From the NCBI GenBank assembly GCA_900660155.1, contig CABFPE010000080.1, forward strand, positions 631,531 to 695,530: a stretch of 64,000 nucleotides of DNA, given 5' to 3'. This stretch comes from Hofstenia miamia. Lineage: Eukaryota; Xenacoelomorpha; Acoela; Hofsteniidae. Positions within the stretch are counted from its first letter, which is position 1. Every line of letters begins with the position of its first letter. The notes beneath the pieces are model-generated. The model had not been told where the DNA came from. It was given only the letters and a program-made list of their open reading frames with translations, and did not search any database. The translations under genes were made by a program, and so were the position numbers. Of this stretch, positions 37,325 through 49,276 are shown in pieces.

Positions 37325-38030
37325 TATTAGAACATTGATTAATCGAATATTTACAACATCATCAAATTACAAGAATCTTACAGAAGCAACTGATAAACTT
37401 TTTTTCAATCTTAACAAATAAAGGTTATCCTCACCATCTAATAAAAAAATGCTTGGATAAATATTTTATTAACAACAAATTAAAGGACAACAATGATAAA
37501 ATTAAAAACATTTATTGGAATTTACCTTATATTAAAGAACGACAATCATATATCGAACACCAACTTAAAATAATCAACAAAAAATTAAAGATATATGAAA
37601 CTAAGATAATTCCAACATTTACAACAACTAAGACCTCAAACTTTTTCTCAAACAAAGACCGATCCCAATACTCTTGTCTTCCTCAATTGTTTATAAATAT
37701 TCTTGTGATGACTGTAATGCCTCATACATAGGGAGACAAGAAGACATTTGGAAATTAGAATTAAAGAACACCTAAGAGGCCACCTAACATCAGAAATTTA
37801 CTTACATCATCACCAAGCAACAAAAGATATTTTTAAAATATTAACTAAGAACAAACATACCAAGATCACTGAAGCATTATTAATAAAACAACAACGTAAA
37901 AAACTTTTAAATAGACAATTAAACCATGTTAGCATTCTTAAACTTTTCTAAGCTTTCCCTCTATACTCAATATGCACTGACGAAGCTATACGTATGTAGC
38001 GAAACATGTTTGCGGAATAAATCTTTCATA
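37325..38030 (+). mobile_element. Penelope-like retroelement, 3' part with GIY-YIG endonuclease
   Basis: The + strand shows NKGYPHHLIKKCLDKYF, then LPYIKERQSYIEHQLKI with KDR, the linker after the reverse transcriptase of Penelope-like elements. Next come YKYSCDDC and NASYIGR, the GIY-YIG nuclease start, and RIKEHLRGH followed by ITEALLIKQQ and LLNRQLNHVS, its C-terminal part. The coding region is interrupted and 5'-truncated (the RT palm is absent), so the copy is dead. Its 3' end has a hammerhead-like motif (37973-38014) and then enters a (TA)n tract, as known for this group, which often carries hammerhead ribozymes in its terminal repeats. Confidence 0.85.
37973..38014 (+). ncRNA. type I hammerhead-ribozyme-like motif at the Penelope-like 3' end
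   Basis: The core boxes are CTGACGA (37977-37983) and GAAA (38001-38004). Stem II pairs GCTA (37985-37988) with TAGC (37997-38000), extended by U-G and A-U pairs. Stem III is two pairs, AC with GT, around a 2-nt loop (ACATGT, 38004-38009), the minimal stem III known in this element group. Stem I pairs TGCA (37973-37976) with TGCG (38011-38014), ending in one G-U pair. The predicted cleavage follows T38010 (GUU triplet). Odd point: one extra A (37984) lies between the CUGANGA box and stem II. The same spacing recurs in the relict at 28942-28966. Activity is unproven. Confidence 0.65.
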
Positions 38031-38031
38031 A

Positions 38032-38059
38032 TATATATATATAATATATATATATATAC

Positions 38060-38092
<33 letters not shown>
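38032..38092. repeat. (TA)n microsatellite after the Penelope-like element
   Basis: Several TA runs with small interruptions, starting about 15 bp after the ribozyme-like motif. Confidence 0.95.
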
Positions 38093-39796
38093 CAATTGCA
38101 CAAACACTAATTTTCCAACATCTGGTTAAAAACAGGTTAATTAAAAAGGATAATAAATTATAAATCCTTCCATTTATGCTCATATAGTTCATGTTGAATT
38201 AAATTAGAAGACAAAAGATTAATGCTTTCTACTAGAAGTTTGTAGATATGCTAGTGATGTACATGACCAGTAGAGATAGCATCTTTTAATTTTTTTAAAA
38301 ATACACATTTTACATGACCTTACGATAAAAGAAATGGTTATTAATACATATTTGTAGTATTAATTCAAACTTTATATTTGAAAAAGTTCCCCCCACCTTT
38401 TGATTTGAAATTTTTTATATATTTTCCCACTAGCATGCACCAGTAACAAAAAAATAAATTGTTTAAAATGTAGCATTTTGTAATCCAATAACATTTAGAA
38501 AAGTTTATATTGTCTGTGTAGAATTGTGCAATTTTTCTATTTCTTGTATTGCTATTTACTTCTAAATACTGAAGTAATTTTTTAAATCTGTGATGGTTTC
38601 CTCAAAATCAATTTAAGCTCCGATAACTCACAAACCAATGCAAATATTAAGACTCTGAAGGCACTCTATGATAAAGGACAATCTTGTCTTCATTTAAATA
38701 AAAAAACCACAAGATCGCAATGTTTTTGTATCTTTAAAGTTGGGCTGGCAAGCTTAGGGTTAATGTAATATGTCCAAAAGTATTATTCTAACCTAATGCT
38801 TAATAATAATTTCTAGAAAATGTTTCAGAGAAACTTTTCAAGTAGAAATAATTATCAATAAATGCATTTAATAATTTTATTTCTTTATCCCATATTTGTT
38901 CTAAAACTAGAACCTATCTAAAAGCTGTTGAGCAAGACCTTTTATTTTAACCATTATGTCACTGGAAATTTCGATTTTAGGAAGATAAAGTTATTTAGTT
39001 GATATTTAAATAAATTGTAAAGTGAAATCATATGTTTTTTCAAAAAATTATGTTATTAAAATGATATTGAAACAAATCGTGAATAATAAACAAATTTTCC
39101 AGATATCATTTATTGGGTTGTGATTGATATGAATATGCATGATAACATTTGAGAAATCTTGTGAGGAATTACTAAAACTAGAACAGAAAATTAAATGACA
39201 TAAATAGTCATGCCTTTCTTGTACGAACATCGCTATGCTAATAGACTCTTAAGGGAAAATCGTATATTTCCAAGGCAAATTTTCAATTTTTTCTACATTA
39301 CTAATATCCAGATGAAGTTTCTCTGCACAAGTTTGAGATTTTATTACAGAAAATATTTTGATATAAGGTTCTCAACAATGTATAATACATACTTTAATAA
39401 TAATTTGAAGAGACATAAATCATTTTTAAAAAATCACTTGCTAAATAAGGCTTGCAAAATTAATTGTCAAAGAAACCTTTATATGATGAACGTTGAATAC
39501 CAATTGACAAAAACTAGAAATCTACAATAAATTATTAATGGTGTTAATGTCATTCCCAAACATTGTATTTCTATTGTGAAAATTTCTTCAATTACTATGT
39601 TACAAAAATTGAAAATTTATATTATTATTATTATTTACATCGACAAAATACAATCGGAGACACATTTACTGGTTTTTTACACTGAGCTCACCACACACAT
39701 TGACACACATACACACATTTATTCTATATATATTTTATTATTATTTTGTAAATACATGTATTTGTAGTTTGTAGCTTTTTTACTGTCATTTATTTA
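38093..39796. other. non-coding stretch
   Basis: Holds a dispersed-repeat copy (38575-38780), a short (CA)-rich run near 39690-39720 and otherwise AT-rich sequence. A 106-codon frame at 39210-39530 lacks an ATG at its first position, shows no motif, and is not called. Confidence 0.45.
38575..38780 (+). repeat. dispersed repeat family, copy 5
   Basis: 'tctgtgatggtttcctc', 'aatttaagctccgataactc' and 'acaaaccaatg' match the copy at 24226; the rest is more diverged. Confidence 0.55.
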
Positions 39797-40281
39797 CAGC
39801 AATAAATTTGCTTTGACTCTTATTTTTACGGTTTTGAGTTAGGTGGGTGAAATTTTTCACATTATGTAAAAAGGATGTAATATTTTTTGTATAATCAAAA
39901 TGTCGTGTCATGCTGTTATGTAAATATAAGTTTGAAAAAGTGTGCTACCTCTAATGTACAGATTTACCCATCGGGGTTGGTCATGTACGTATACAGGTTA
40001 AAGAAGGTAGGGTAAGGAAGTTTATTTCTACATGAGGAACATTCAATTTGTTAATTATATTTTCAAACAATTCTAATGTTTGTTAATTAATTTGAATGTC
40101 AGTTAAATTTAATATTGATGACTTTGAAATTCATTAATTTCTACTAATTTTTATTTTAAAATAAGAAATCGATTTGTCCACATTCTTGAACAATTTGATT
40201 CAAACCAGCTAAGAAATATTGAAATCCTTTCGCTTGAACGCATCTATGGGTCTTGAACCCGCTCATGCAATGATGAAAATT
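39797..40281. repeat. 485-bp direct duplication, left copy (probable assembly artefact)
   Basis: Identical by eye to 41250-41734. It ends at the single N at 40282, and its partner begins after the single N at 41249, the same pattern as at 33429/34289. Confidence 0.92.
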
Positions 40282-40282
40282 N

Positions 40283-40397
40283 TTTGCAGCAATTCTGGTT
40301 TCCGGGGTCCCCGGATATGTATCCATTGGTCGAAGAATTCTTCTCATGTCACCATATTGAAAAGCCAAGTAAAATACTCCAAAGGTGCCAATGAAGA
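40283..40397 (-). CDS. possible exon fragment resembling a choline-transporter-like (SLC44) protein
   Basis: Minus strand: the acceptor ttgtttgcag at about 40400 is followed by an open frame with FIGTFGVFYLAFQYGDMRR and ILRPMDTYPG, cut by the contig end at 40282. A hydrophobic segment followed by GD..R.L.P.D....G resembles the first TM and following loop of SLC44 proteins. No conserved CG follows because the contig ends and the reading diverges. The match is short and recognised only by eye; it could be another membrane protein or chance. Confidence 0.3.
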
Positions 40398-41249
40398 CTG
40401 CAAACAAGTTTATAGTACAATGCTATTCTGGGCAAACTCGGTGGGAAGATTTTCTGAGCTCTGAGGAAGTGAAATCCTCTGAATCTTGACAACTTAAGAA
40501 AGAGCCCATTGACTAGAATCTAATTATTCTGTGTAATAACAATTGGGTGCGACAGCGAGTGCCATTTCTTAATTATCCCTGTTCTATTCGTCTACTGTGT
40601 GTCTACTGCCAAACAATTTCAGTATGTCCACACACTTCAAATTATCAATTTACAACATACTAGAATTTACAGAAACATGTTTTATTTTTATGGAATATAG
40701 CATATGCAAAAGACTCATTTTGTACATTTAATGGCAAAAATATATTGAGGTTATGCAGAATTGCTATAATATCACACAATCATTAAAAGATGACTCCTGG
40801 CACAATATTTAATATTTTGTAAATCATTTAAGTTTCTATATGTAGTTAAACAACATGTTTTCTAAAGAAAAGGCAAAGTTATTGATGCCGCCAAAGGGAT
40901 GGAATTACAAAATGTTGGTCTCAAAAAGTAAAATAAATCTGTATTATAAACACAAGAAAAAGGGAAGTAGTCGTTACAAAACCTAAAAATTTATTTTATT
41001 TTGAATGGCTAGCAATCGATAAAATATAAAATATACGTCAGTTTGGAATATAATTTAAGCTGTTAACTTGAAGTTGAAATATCAAACTTTCCAAAAACAT
41101 TGACTAAGTCACATCACACAGGCTCAAAAACTTCTGTTTGGGACACAATGTATAATTTTCCCGAAAAGCAAACAATGAAAAAAAACACTAATAGACTAAA
41201 TGAGCCAGTCTAGCACGTCAAATAATTCACTCGCCACACATCTAGAAAN

Positions 41250-41734
41250 CAGCAATAAATTTGCTTTGACTCTTATTTTTACGGTTTTGAGTTAGGTGGG
41301 TGAAATTTTTCACATTATGTAAAAAGGATGTAATATTTTTTGTATAATCAAAATGTCGTGTCATGCTGTTATGTAAATATAAGTTTGAAAAAGTGTGCTA
41401 CCTCTAATGTACAGATTTACCCATCGGGGTTGGTCATGTACGTATACAGGTTAAAGAAGGTAGGGTAAGGAAGTTTATTTCTACATGAGGAACATTCAAT
41501 TTGTTAATTATATTTTCAAACAATTCTAATGTTTGTTAATTAATTTGAATGTCAGTTAAATTTAATATTGATGACTTTGAAATTCATTAATTTCTACTAA
41601 TTTTTATTTTAAAATAAGAAATCGATTTGTCCACATTCTTGAACAATTTGATTCAAACCAGCTAAGAAATATTGAAATCCTTTCGCTTGAACGCATCTAT
41701 GGGTCTTGAACCCGCTCATGCAATGATGAAAATT
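41250..41734. repeat. 485-bp direct duplication, right copy (probable assembly artefact)
   Basis: Partner of 39797-40281; it continues into unique sequence at its right end. Confidence 0.92.
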
Positions 41735-42225
41735 TGTTCTAAAACTTATTTTTTGTGCCTGAATTGAGTACAAATAGGCTAAGAATTTTTTTAAAATGAG
41801 TATAAATATACAAATGGCTTCCATCGCTAGTATTCAGATAATGAGGCGTTCTAATGCCCATTGGAACAGAAAATACCTTGAAATGTTTATTTTTCAGAAG
41901 AAACACTGTGTGAGTCTCGTGCGCAAATGCAGAGGTTCTCGGACTAGGTCATAAATTTAAATCAAAGAAGAAAGGGTACACTTTTTAGCAGAATTTTAAT
42001 CGACACAGATTTTGTCTACTGGCTAAGATCGCTCGTGGTTATGGATACCATTCGATTCCTGACACACAAAACAAGACCGAGAAGTATTTACCAATGCAAA
42101 AACACTGTTAGACATGAGCAGAAAACATTATTGTTGTCTCATTTTCTGCTGTCTCTTAGCAACTGATCATTATATCCTCTACTCTTTCCCCTATATTCAT
42201 TCCGCTACTATTCTGTTTTAATTAC

Positions 42226-42432
42226 CATCGCAGCATACTTGAAATCATGGAAGTTTTCAATTTCTAAGTTTTTGACTGACATGTTATTGCCCCCTTGAAA
42301 ATGGAAACTTCTTTCACGAAATTCTTCCATAATCCTTTCCTTGATTGTTGCTTCAGTTCCTATGTCCACTCGTTCTGCTGATTTCCCTCCTTCTAATAAC
42401 TGTCCTTGCAAAATTTTACTTGCTCTTAAATG
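42226..42432 (-). CDS. probable internal exon of an unidentified gene
   Basis: A 207-nt minus-strand segment, fully open, between acceptor aaaggtattgcag and donor gtaatt, with both boundaries in phase 0. The 69 residues are of ordinary coding composition (LRASKILQGQLLEGGKSAER, then IKERIMEEFRERSFHFQGGN, ending DFKYAAM) and contrast with the low-complexity AT-driven frames nearby. A charged helix is likely. I do not recognise a family. No partner exon was found within several kilobases, but an N gap begins at 43004, on the upstream side, and contig joins lie downstream. Confidence 0.5.
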
Positions 42433-43003
42433 CTGCAATACCTTTAGTTTTGATAGTTATCAATTACTTTGTAGTTGAGTTGACTATATTTATTTGATTT
42501 TTGTTGGTTGCAGCGCAAAATATTTAAGCATAATGCACAACATTCTTAGTCAAAGAATGTTCTTAATGTATCCATGCCATTACTATAATTGGTTTAAAAA
42601 TCTCAACATTGTAAAAAATTTTTATAATTCTGATAAGCACACTTAAAATTCTATGCTTAGCTTTGCTTTTTTCACCATTAATAATGATCAGTAAAATTCA
42701 AAAGTTATTTTTTAAATATTTCAGATAACATATGGAGAAATTAGTGCACTCGAGAATGAAATCTAAAATACAATTCAACCGCAAGATGGCGAAAAATTAT
42801 GCCTATCTTAATACATGTAAATTATTCCTAGAAAGTCCTCTACGAAAAAATTCGAATTTCCAAAGGTAGACTATTATAGCAGCATAGCATGTGGGTTTAT
42901 TGTCTTTCCGGCATTGTTAATGAGCAAAAACTGCGACTTCCTGCTTGATTTTAAAATTGCCTTTAGTAGTACATTTTTATACAACATTTTTTGTTTAAAT
43001 TTA

Positions 43004-43405
43004 NNNNNNNNNNNNNNNNNNNNNNNNNNNNNNNNNNNNNNNNNNNNNNNNNNNNNNNNNNNNNNNNNNNNNNNNNNNNNNNNNNNNNNNNNNNNNNNNN
43101 NNNNNNNNNNNNNNNNNNNNNNNNNNNNNNNNNNNNNNNNNNNNNNNNNNNNNNNNNNNNNNNNNNNNNNNNNNNNNNNNNNNNNNNNNNNNNNNNNNNN
43201 NNNNNNNNNNNNNNNNNNNNNNNNNNNNNNNNNNNNNNNNNNNNNNNNNNNNNNNNNNNNNNNNNNNNNNNNNNNNNNNNNNNNNNNNNNNNNNNNNNNN
43301 NNNNNNNNNNNNNNNNNNNNNNNNNNNNNNNNNNNNNNNNNNNNNNNNNNNNNNNNNNNNNNNNNNNNNNNNNNNNNNNNNNNNNNNNNNNNNNNNNNNN
43401 NNNNN
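43004..43405. other. assembly gap, 402 N
   Basis: Run of Ns flanked by AT-rich sequence without an obvious microsatellite at either edge. Confidence 0.98.
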
Positions 43406-44354
43406 TTGTTTTATTACATTTTCTATTACAACAAAATCAGAAATACACACAAGTCAGTTCTAATTTTTAAAAAGTTTGTGAATTTTTACATGATCAGAGA
43501 TATTTGACCATGATAGTATTAAATCAAAACAGAGATTTTTTGCCACCTAAAGTTTTTGCGCTACAGGTCGCACACTTTGTGATATTCAATGTCCTACAAA
43601 TATTTAACACCAATACATGCTTGTTATGTAATCTGCAAAATTTATTATGTTCATATTTAAAGTGATTTCCTTTATGGTCTATATTAATTTAAACATTTAT
43701 AAATGCATTGAAAATGGATTTTAAAAAATTCTAGTGACATAAGTTACAGGAGTAAACAAAACAATAAATTAATCCAATTTTAATACATATTAAATCTAGA
43801 AATTAAACTATTTATCTTTACGCATGTGCATGTTCCTATTTTTAAAAGATGAGCTTTTCACAAAGGAACTATTTATAAAGCTCTATAAATGTAAACATGT
43901 TCCTTGGCTGCATACAAAACTACTTTTGCTGGTTTGTAAGCTGCAACTGCAGTTTGAAAATGATTAATTTATATATGCTGGTAGACAAACTATTGATTTT
44001 TATGAATAGCGGCATTTTTAATGTAATTTTCAAGCAAAATCAAAATTGAAATGTAATTTGTACTTTTGCTTTATCTCCCCACCACATAAAACCTTTTATA
44101 GCTTGTTGTTGATTCATTTTGCAACGCGCTAAATATTTTTATAACAGCTTTGCTCGCATTAGATAAGAGAATGCTATTAGTTCCTAAAAAGCATTTTCTG
44201 TTAGCATAAATTGTTAATTTTAATTTCAGCTGCAGTGTAAATTTTCAAATCAGAGATAAATTGATCCGTTAGATGGCTACAACATTTACAAAAACGATGT
44301 TCTCAATTTCTCCATATGATACATGTATCAATGCGGCATGCAAGAAACAATGTT
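43406..44354. other. non-coding stretch
   Basis: AT-rich sequence with no recognised feature; includes the 3' flank of the PAN-like gene. Confidence 0.45.
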
Positions 44355-44990
44355 TTAACTAGTAGTCATTATCAAAGCGACAATATTCTCCTTTGGATAA
44401 TTAAAGGAGCTTATTGTGTACTCAATACCCTCATTGCAGTCTGAAAAATTGATGCATACAAAAGCAGAAACTTTAAAGAAAAAATTATTTAAATATTTTC
44501 TGAACAATGACGAAGGAAAGTGTAGATATACATTAATGCTATCCAAGGGATCCAATACGTTGATTATGGGGCAAATTTCAAAAGAAAAATGATAAAACCA
44601 CACTCCCTGTGGGAAATCTATCGAATTCATTGAAGTGACGTTGCAAGTCGTATCATTATCCTCTAGTGACATCCAGTCAAAAGCTAGAAAGAGATAGCTG
44701 TCTGAGTCTTTTCTTTGAAATGTAAATTTTCCATAGATTCCATACTGATTATCTAATTCATTTCTTTCTAAGCTAATGACATTAGAATTTTCATTATTTT
44801 CAAGGATGTTTTGCACCAACCCACATCTTAGAGAAAATCGATTCCAAAACATTTTTTTACATCTTGGTTTGCTGCGACAAACATCATAGCAATCAGCATA
44901 TTTCATTGTTCTAAACTCTTCTTCACAGAAAATTCGGTAGGTTAGAAATTGAATTGCCTGAAGAATTATAATAACACTTACAGCAAACAT
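44355..44990 (-). CDS. secreted protein with an N-terminal PAN/apple-like domain
   Basis: An intact single-exon frame of 211 residues from an ATG at 44990. Residues 1-20 (MFAVSVIIILQAIQFLTYRI) form a hydrophobic signal peptide. Residues 22-95 carry the cysteine pattern of PAN domains: C22, C34, C38, C44, C56, with ADCYDVCRSKPRCKKMFWN and RCGLV matching the family's 'C..C...C..f......C.l' core. The C-terminal 115 residues have four further cysteines (116, 140, 179, 185) and N-glycosylation sites near 112, 117 and 181; this half matches nothing I know. PAN domains bind proteins or sugars outside the cell; a precise role cannot be inferred. A gtaagt string follows the first codons, but using it would break the signal peptide, so I keep one exon. 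There is no neighbour of related function. Confidence 0.75.
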   Translation of the reverse strand: MFAVSVIIILQAIQFLTYRIFCEEEFRTMKYADCYDVCRSKPRCKKMFWNRFSLRCGLVQNILENNENSNVISLERNELDNQYGIYGKFTFQRKDSDSYLFLAFDWMSLEDNDTTCNVTSMNSIDFPQGVWFYHFSFEICPIINVLDPLDSINVYLHFPSSLFRKYLNNFFFKVSAFVCINFSDCNEGIEYTISSFNYPKENIVALIMTTS

Positions 44991-45769
44991 TTTTAAACTA
45001 AAGTAACCAGTTAGAATTAAATTTTAGTTAATTTTTAATTAAACAGCTGCATTACAATTTTGCAATCACAATGCCTTTGAATTTCAACTCTTCCTACTTA
45101 AATATTTTAAGAGGTGAATTATACAATACAATGAAAATATTTCCACAAAAATCAGTGATATGGCTGGTGGCGGAATAGTAATATTTTTATGCGTTAAAAA
45201 TTTAATTTGTTAACTTCGCCAACTATTGCACAATCAGAAAATTTTATTTAAAAATTAAAACAATAAAACAGAAAAAATTGCACATTTGTTAGTTAGTGTG
45301 GTTGTGTAGTTTTTGTATTAACCTCTCCTTTAAAAAATCATGTAATATCAAGAAACTATTTTCATGTTTGGTAGCCATCATCCACTGGCGAAATAAAGCA
45401 TCGCAATTATTGAATGCTGACACATTTAGATTTCTTTGTCATGTAAATCATAATTTATACAATGATTTTATTAATGAAAATTTATATTGCGTAAGTGTTC
45501 TATCATTAATTTTAATTTCTATAAAAAGTAGCCTTTTATCGTTCAATTTAACTAACGCATTCAAATGAAAAATTCCTTCATTACAATTAAAACTAAGCAA
45601 TGAATTTAAAGCATAAGCTATTCAAATAAAAAATTAACACATTCAAAATTAAAACATTAGTCATTCAATTTAAGCTAAATAAATATCGAACTTTATTATA
45701 AAATGAAACAAACCAAACTATAAACTAACATAATTTGAATTTTATTCATCTCCAGCCAAACTCTTTCTT
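44991..45769. other. upstream flank of the PAN-like gene
   Basis: AT-rich; the section 45540-45670 repeats 'attcaa' and 'attaaaa' strings irregularly. No promoter element can be placed. Confidence 0.4.
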
Positions 45770-46370
45770 ATTGCCTCTGAACATGATCAAAAAATCGAAT
45801 TGCATGAATAGCGTCATCACATATCTGATTAAATCTTGAAAATACTTTTCACTTGATTCAGTTTATAGCTCATAAAATCATATTAGGTTGTGGATCTTCT
45901 AATATTTGGGCTTGTTTAACTGCGTTGAACTTCTTGATCCTCATTTTGAAAGAGCACCAAAATTTCAATCTGTGATAATAGTGCACTGTACAGATGAACC
46001 TTTGGAATTTACAGTGCAGTTGTGCAGCACTGACCTCAAATCGACCTTCCCGCAAAGCATTTTCCAAATCATGTATAAGTTACTTTCATTCTGATAAGAG
46101 ATAATTTTAATTTCTGATGTAAGCCTTAAATGGATTCAGCAAATGCTCTTAGCATGGTAAGATTTTTTCAACATAATCCATCAAGATGTCTTTTTACTGT
46201 GGTTGTGGATATGTCTAATTCAATATGTGGATTGTGTTTTAGTTTAGCAGCCAAATGCTTTGGAGTTGCTAGATAATTTTTCTCCAAAAGTTTATCATTA
46301 TACTGTAGAAAGGCCTCTAGAAATAAATTCGAAGTTGTAGTTTGAGAATAAATAGCTACCATATGGTACT
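45770..46370 (-). mobile_element. IS630/Tc1-like transposase remnant
   Basis: On the minus strand a helix-turn-helix-like piece reads LATPKHLAAKLKHNPHI and DISTTTVKRHLDGL, the paired-type DNA-binding part of IS630/Tc1-like transposases. It is followed in another frame by NCTVNSKGSSVQCTIII, resembling the conserved 'NSKG.NVH.I..I' strand of the catalytic core. The frame is broken several times. No terminal inverted repeats were found. Confidence 0.5.
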
Positions 46371-47094
46371 ACTGTTTACCCTGCATTTTCTTGAGCAATA
46401 ACAATGGGTTTCCGAATTAAATTTCAAATTTTTTAATTATAACTCAATTGTGTAATAAATGAATAGAAATCATGACAAAATGATTTCATCATTTATGAAA
46501 GTATCTGAAAACTACAGGAAATATGAGCAAAATGCCAAACAATGAACTAATTTGTTAATGAATGAGTAGTGCTTTTGCTTAGGTTTGGATCATGCTATAG
46601 AAACAAATGATAAGTCATTAGTATCTCCTAGAGAATTAAGCACAATTATTTAATTAAAAAATATTACAATTTTTCAGTCAAAATATTTCTAAAGTGCTGA
46701 AAAAGGAAAATAGATATGCATATTAGAGAAAAGTGTAAAGCTATTAACTTACAGAAATGAAATGATAATCAGTGAACTTTTTCCAATATTGTCTGCAAAA
46801 ATGATATTGTGTGTGTGTGTTAAGATAAAAGAGTGATGGCATATTTAATTCTCAATATGTATTGTAGAATCTGTACAATGGTTAGAATGGAATATACTGA
46901 ACAATGCTGAACCAAATTGCTATTAATGACTTCCTTTCACTACATGTATGATTTAATAAATGCATTATCAAGAATAAACTTTCTGCTAGTTTAAACAATT
47001 CAGATATTTCAAATCTACAAAAATGGCCCTAGTTTCAAATTCTTTGATATCTTTGAGGATCTTTAAGAATATAATAATAAAAATATTATAAATA

Positions 47095-47400
47095 GCTTGT
47101 TGTTACCATGCATTCACACAGGCCAACAGCTATCATTTACCCTCAGTGTAAAATGTTATGTGCTTTGTTTGAACAATGAGAAAAGAACAAGTTTTTATTA
47201 ATTAGCCATACACCTATACCTAACTTAATGTGATCACAATTCAGTGTGACCAACTTGAGAAGCTAATTTTTGCCTTTTGTGTCAGCACAATTCCCAAATT
47301 GTTGCCAGAGCCTAAATTATTATTATCATTTAAGCAAGAATACTTAAAACCACAATCAAGAGAAAATACCATTGGCATGAAGCTAAACCAAATTGATTCT
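47095..47400 (+). repeat. older interspersed repeat, copy without the hAT insertion
   Basis: Diverged match to the two flanks of the hAT element. At the insertion point this copy reads agcctaaattattattatca where the other has agcctaatttgttattac, the hAT, then a second gttattac followed by ca. It is therefore a paralogous empty site. Confidence 0.7.
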
Positions 47401-49276
47401 AATTAAGGTGCTACAGCAGAATTCTCACAGTTTTATACAAAGCTAATTGTTGTTTCAGGTGACTAACTATTTACTTCTTAGCCATCTTTTGATGAAAGTG
47501 AGTTTAGATGATCATCTTTTTTATTTATGCTTTTTTAATGCATCTAGCAAAATTTGGGAGTGTTCAGATGAGTGTCTGTTTGTTGCACATCAATTTGATG
47601 AAATTGAGGTTAGACAATCATTATTTTGTGCATGGCTACTTGTTTATTCATCAATTACATTTAACAGGAATTGTGTTTTTCTATCACTGGGAAGATTATA
47701 ATCAACACCTCAATTATTGATACAAAACATTGACATCAAAAATAGATTTGTTTGGATGCTTAACTCTATAGATATTGTGTAAGATAATCAACATCAATAA
47801 AACCAAAAAAGTTGACGATGAAAAAGAAAAAGAAATTAAAATGCTTTTATTTATATATTTTGATTCATTTGATTATGATTTTATATCAATTAGAACCTTT
47901 TGTAACTGAGATATAATATGGTAAAAAAGTTGTTGGCAAAAGATTTGGCAAAAGGAGCTAATTAATAACCACAAAAAACATTGCAAAATGATCATCAGAA
48001 GAAATTAGAATCAAGGAAATAATTGCCAATGGAAAACCAGTACATGTTGTTTGTTGTAAAGTTTTGATATAAATACAATGCGCAAAAACAAAAAAGTAAT
48101 GAAAAGAAATCATTCAGATTTATCTTAAATTTGTATCAGGTTAGATTATTATTAAAGTGGAAAGTTAACATTTCAGCACATGAGTAGCTATTCAATTCAG
48201 AGACTTTCACCAAGCAATTATTGGCCAGTTGTGAGTCATCATTGGTATTTGGCACCTTCTACCAGCTTTAACATCAGCTTTACCTGCATTCTATCTAGAG
48301 AACATGTGTCCCTAGATTAGGAATACAAATAGGGGTTTTCACTTCAGTTAGCTTTCCTATTTATTCACTCACTTTAATAAGAAATGCAATTATACAGCTG
48401 GAGGGCTGAAAGTAGGTTAATGTTTTGCTTTAGATCCAATTTATGTATTGGTATTAAACATAACAAGCCTTATGATACATACAAGGTGTCTACAAACATC
48501 CTAACACTTATAGCAGTTATTATGATTTTTTGTTATGGACTCTTTATTGACTTCTTTTTTAAGGCCTCAACAATTGCTTGCATTTATCAAGGGTTATGTA
48601 CTTATTTATTTTTAGGGTTAATTATATGTAAGTCATTAAGAGGCAAAAGTGATCTATTTGTGAACAGTCATTTATTATTTCCAATAACTAGAGCAATCAT
48701 TATACAAATTTCTTAATGGCAAACAACAAATGGGAGCACTGCACAATACTACATTAATCACTGTCACTGAGAGTGTTCATTCATGAGACCTTCACATAGA
48801 ATTTGTAATTGCTGTGGGATGCCACTTTATTCTTGATTGCATGGCTTTGCATGGGTTTTGACCCTGCCATTTCTTGCTGTAGATCTAAATGGATTATGAG
48901 TAATTAAGTTTTAACAAATTAGTTGTTGACATTCAAATGTAATAATTGTACAGCTGAGATATTCTGGAATTTTCACTTAGTGAAGAGAAGTGTGTTTGAC
49001 TAAGAAAAGTAACAGTAAGAGCTGAACTATGGTCAATCTCTATTACGTGTTGATTCTACATGGTGACCATGAAAGGGTGCTTGATGCATAGAAATAAGAA
49101 GTATAAGTCAAGACAGTTGTTTCTTCTCAGAAAATTTTTTTTGGTACAATGAACAATGAATCAAATTTTAACTTCAATCAGTATCACATTTTTTCACATC
49201 ATACTTGTTATTACAACATGTTTGGTGCTCGGTTTTCATGAGGTGGCACTCCCATTAGTTTGAGCCATACAGATTT

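Noticed and set aside
42020-42059. tRNA-like A and B boxes (TGGCTAAGATCGC and CATTCGATTCC), possible SINE or tRNA
   Set aside because: The boxes are only about 29 bp apart start to start, too close for a tRNA, and no acceptor stem or cloverleaf could be drawn.
42914-43507. Open frames of 149-197 codons across 43004-43405
   Set aside because: Same artefact: the frame consists mostly of unknown bases.
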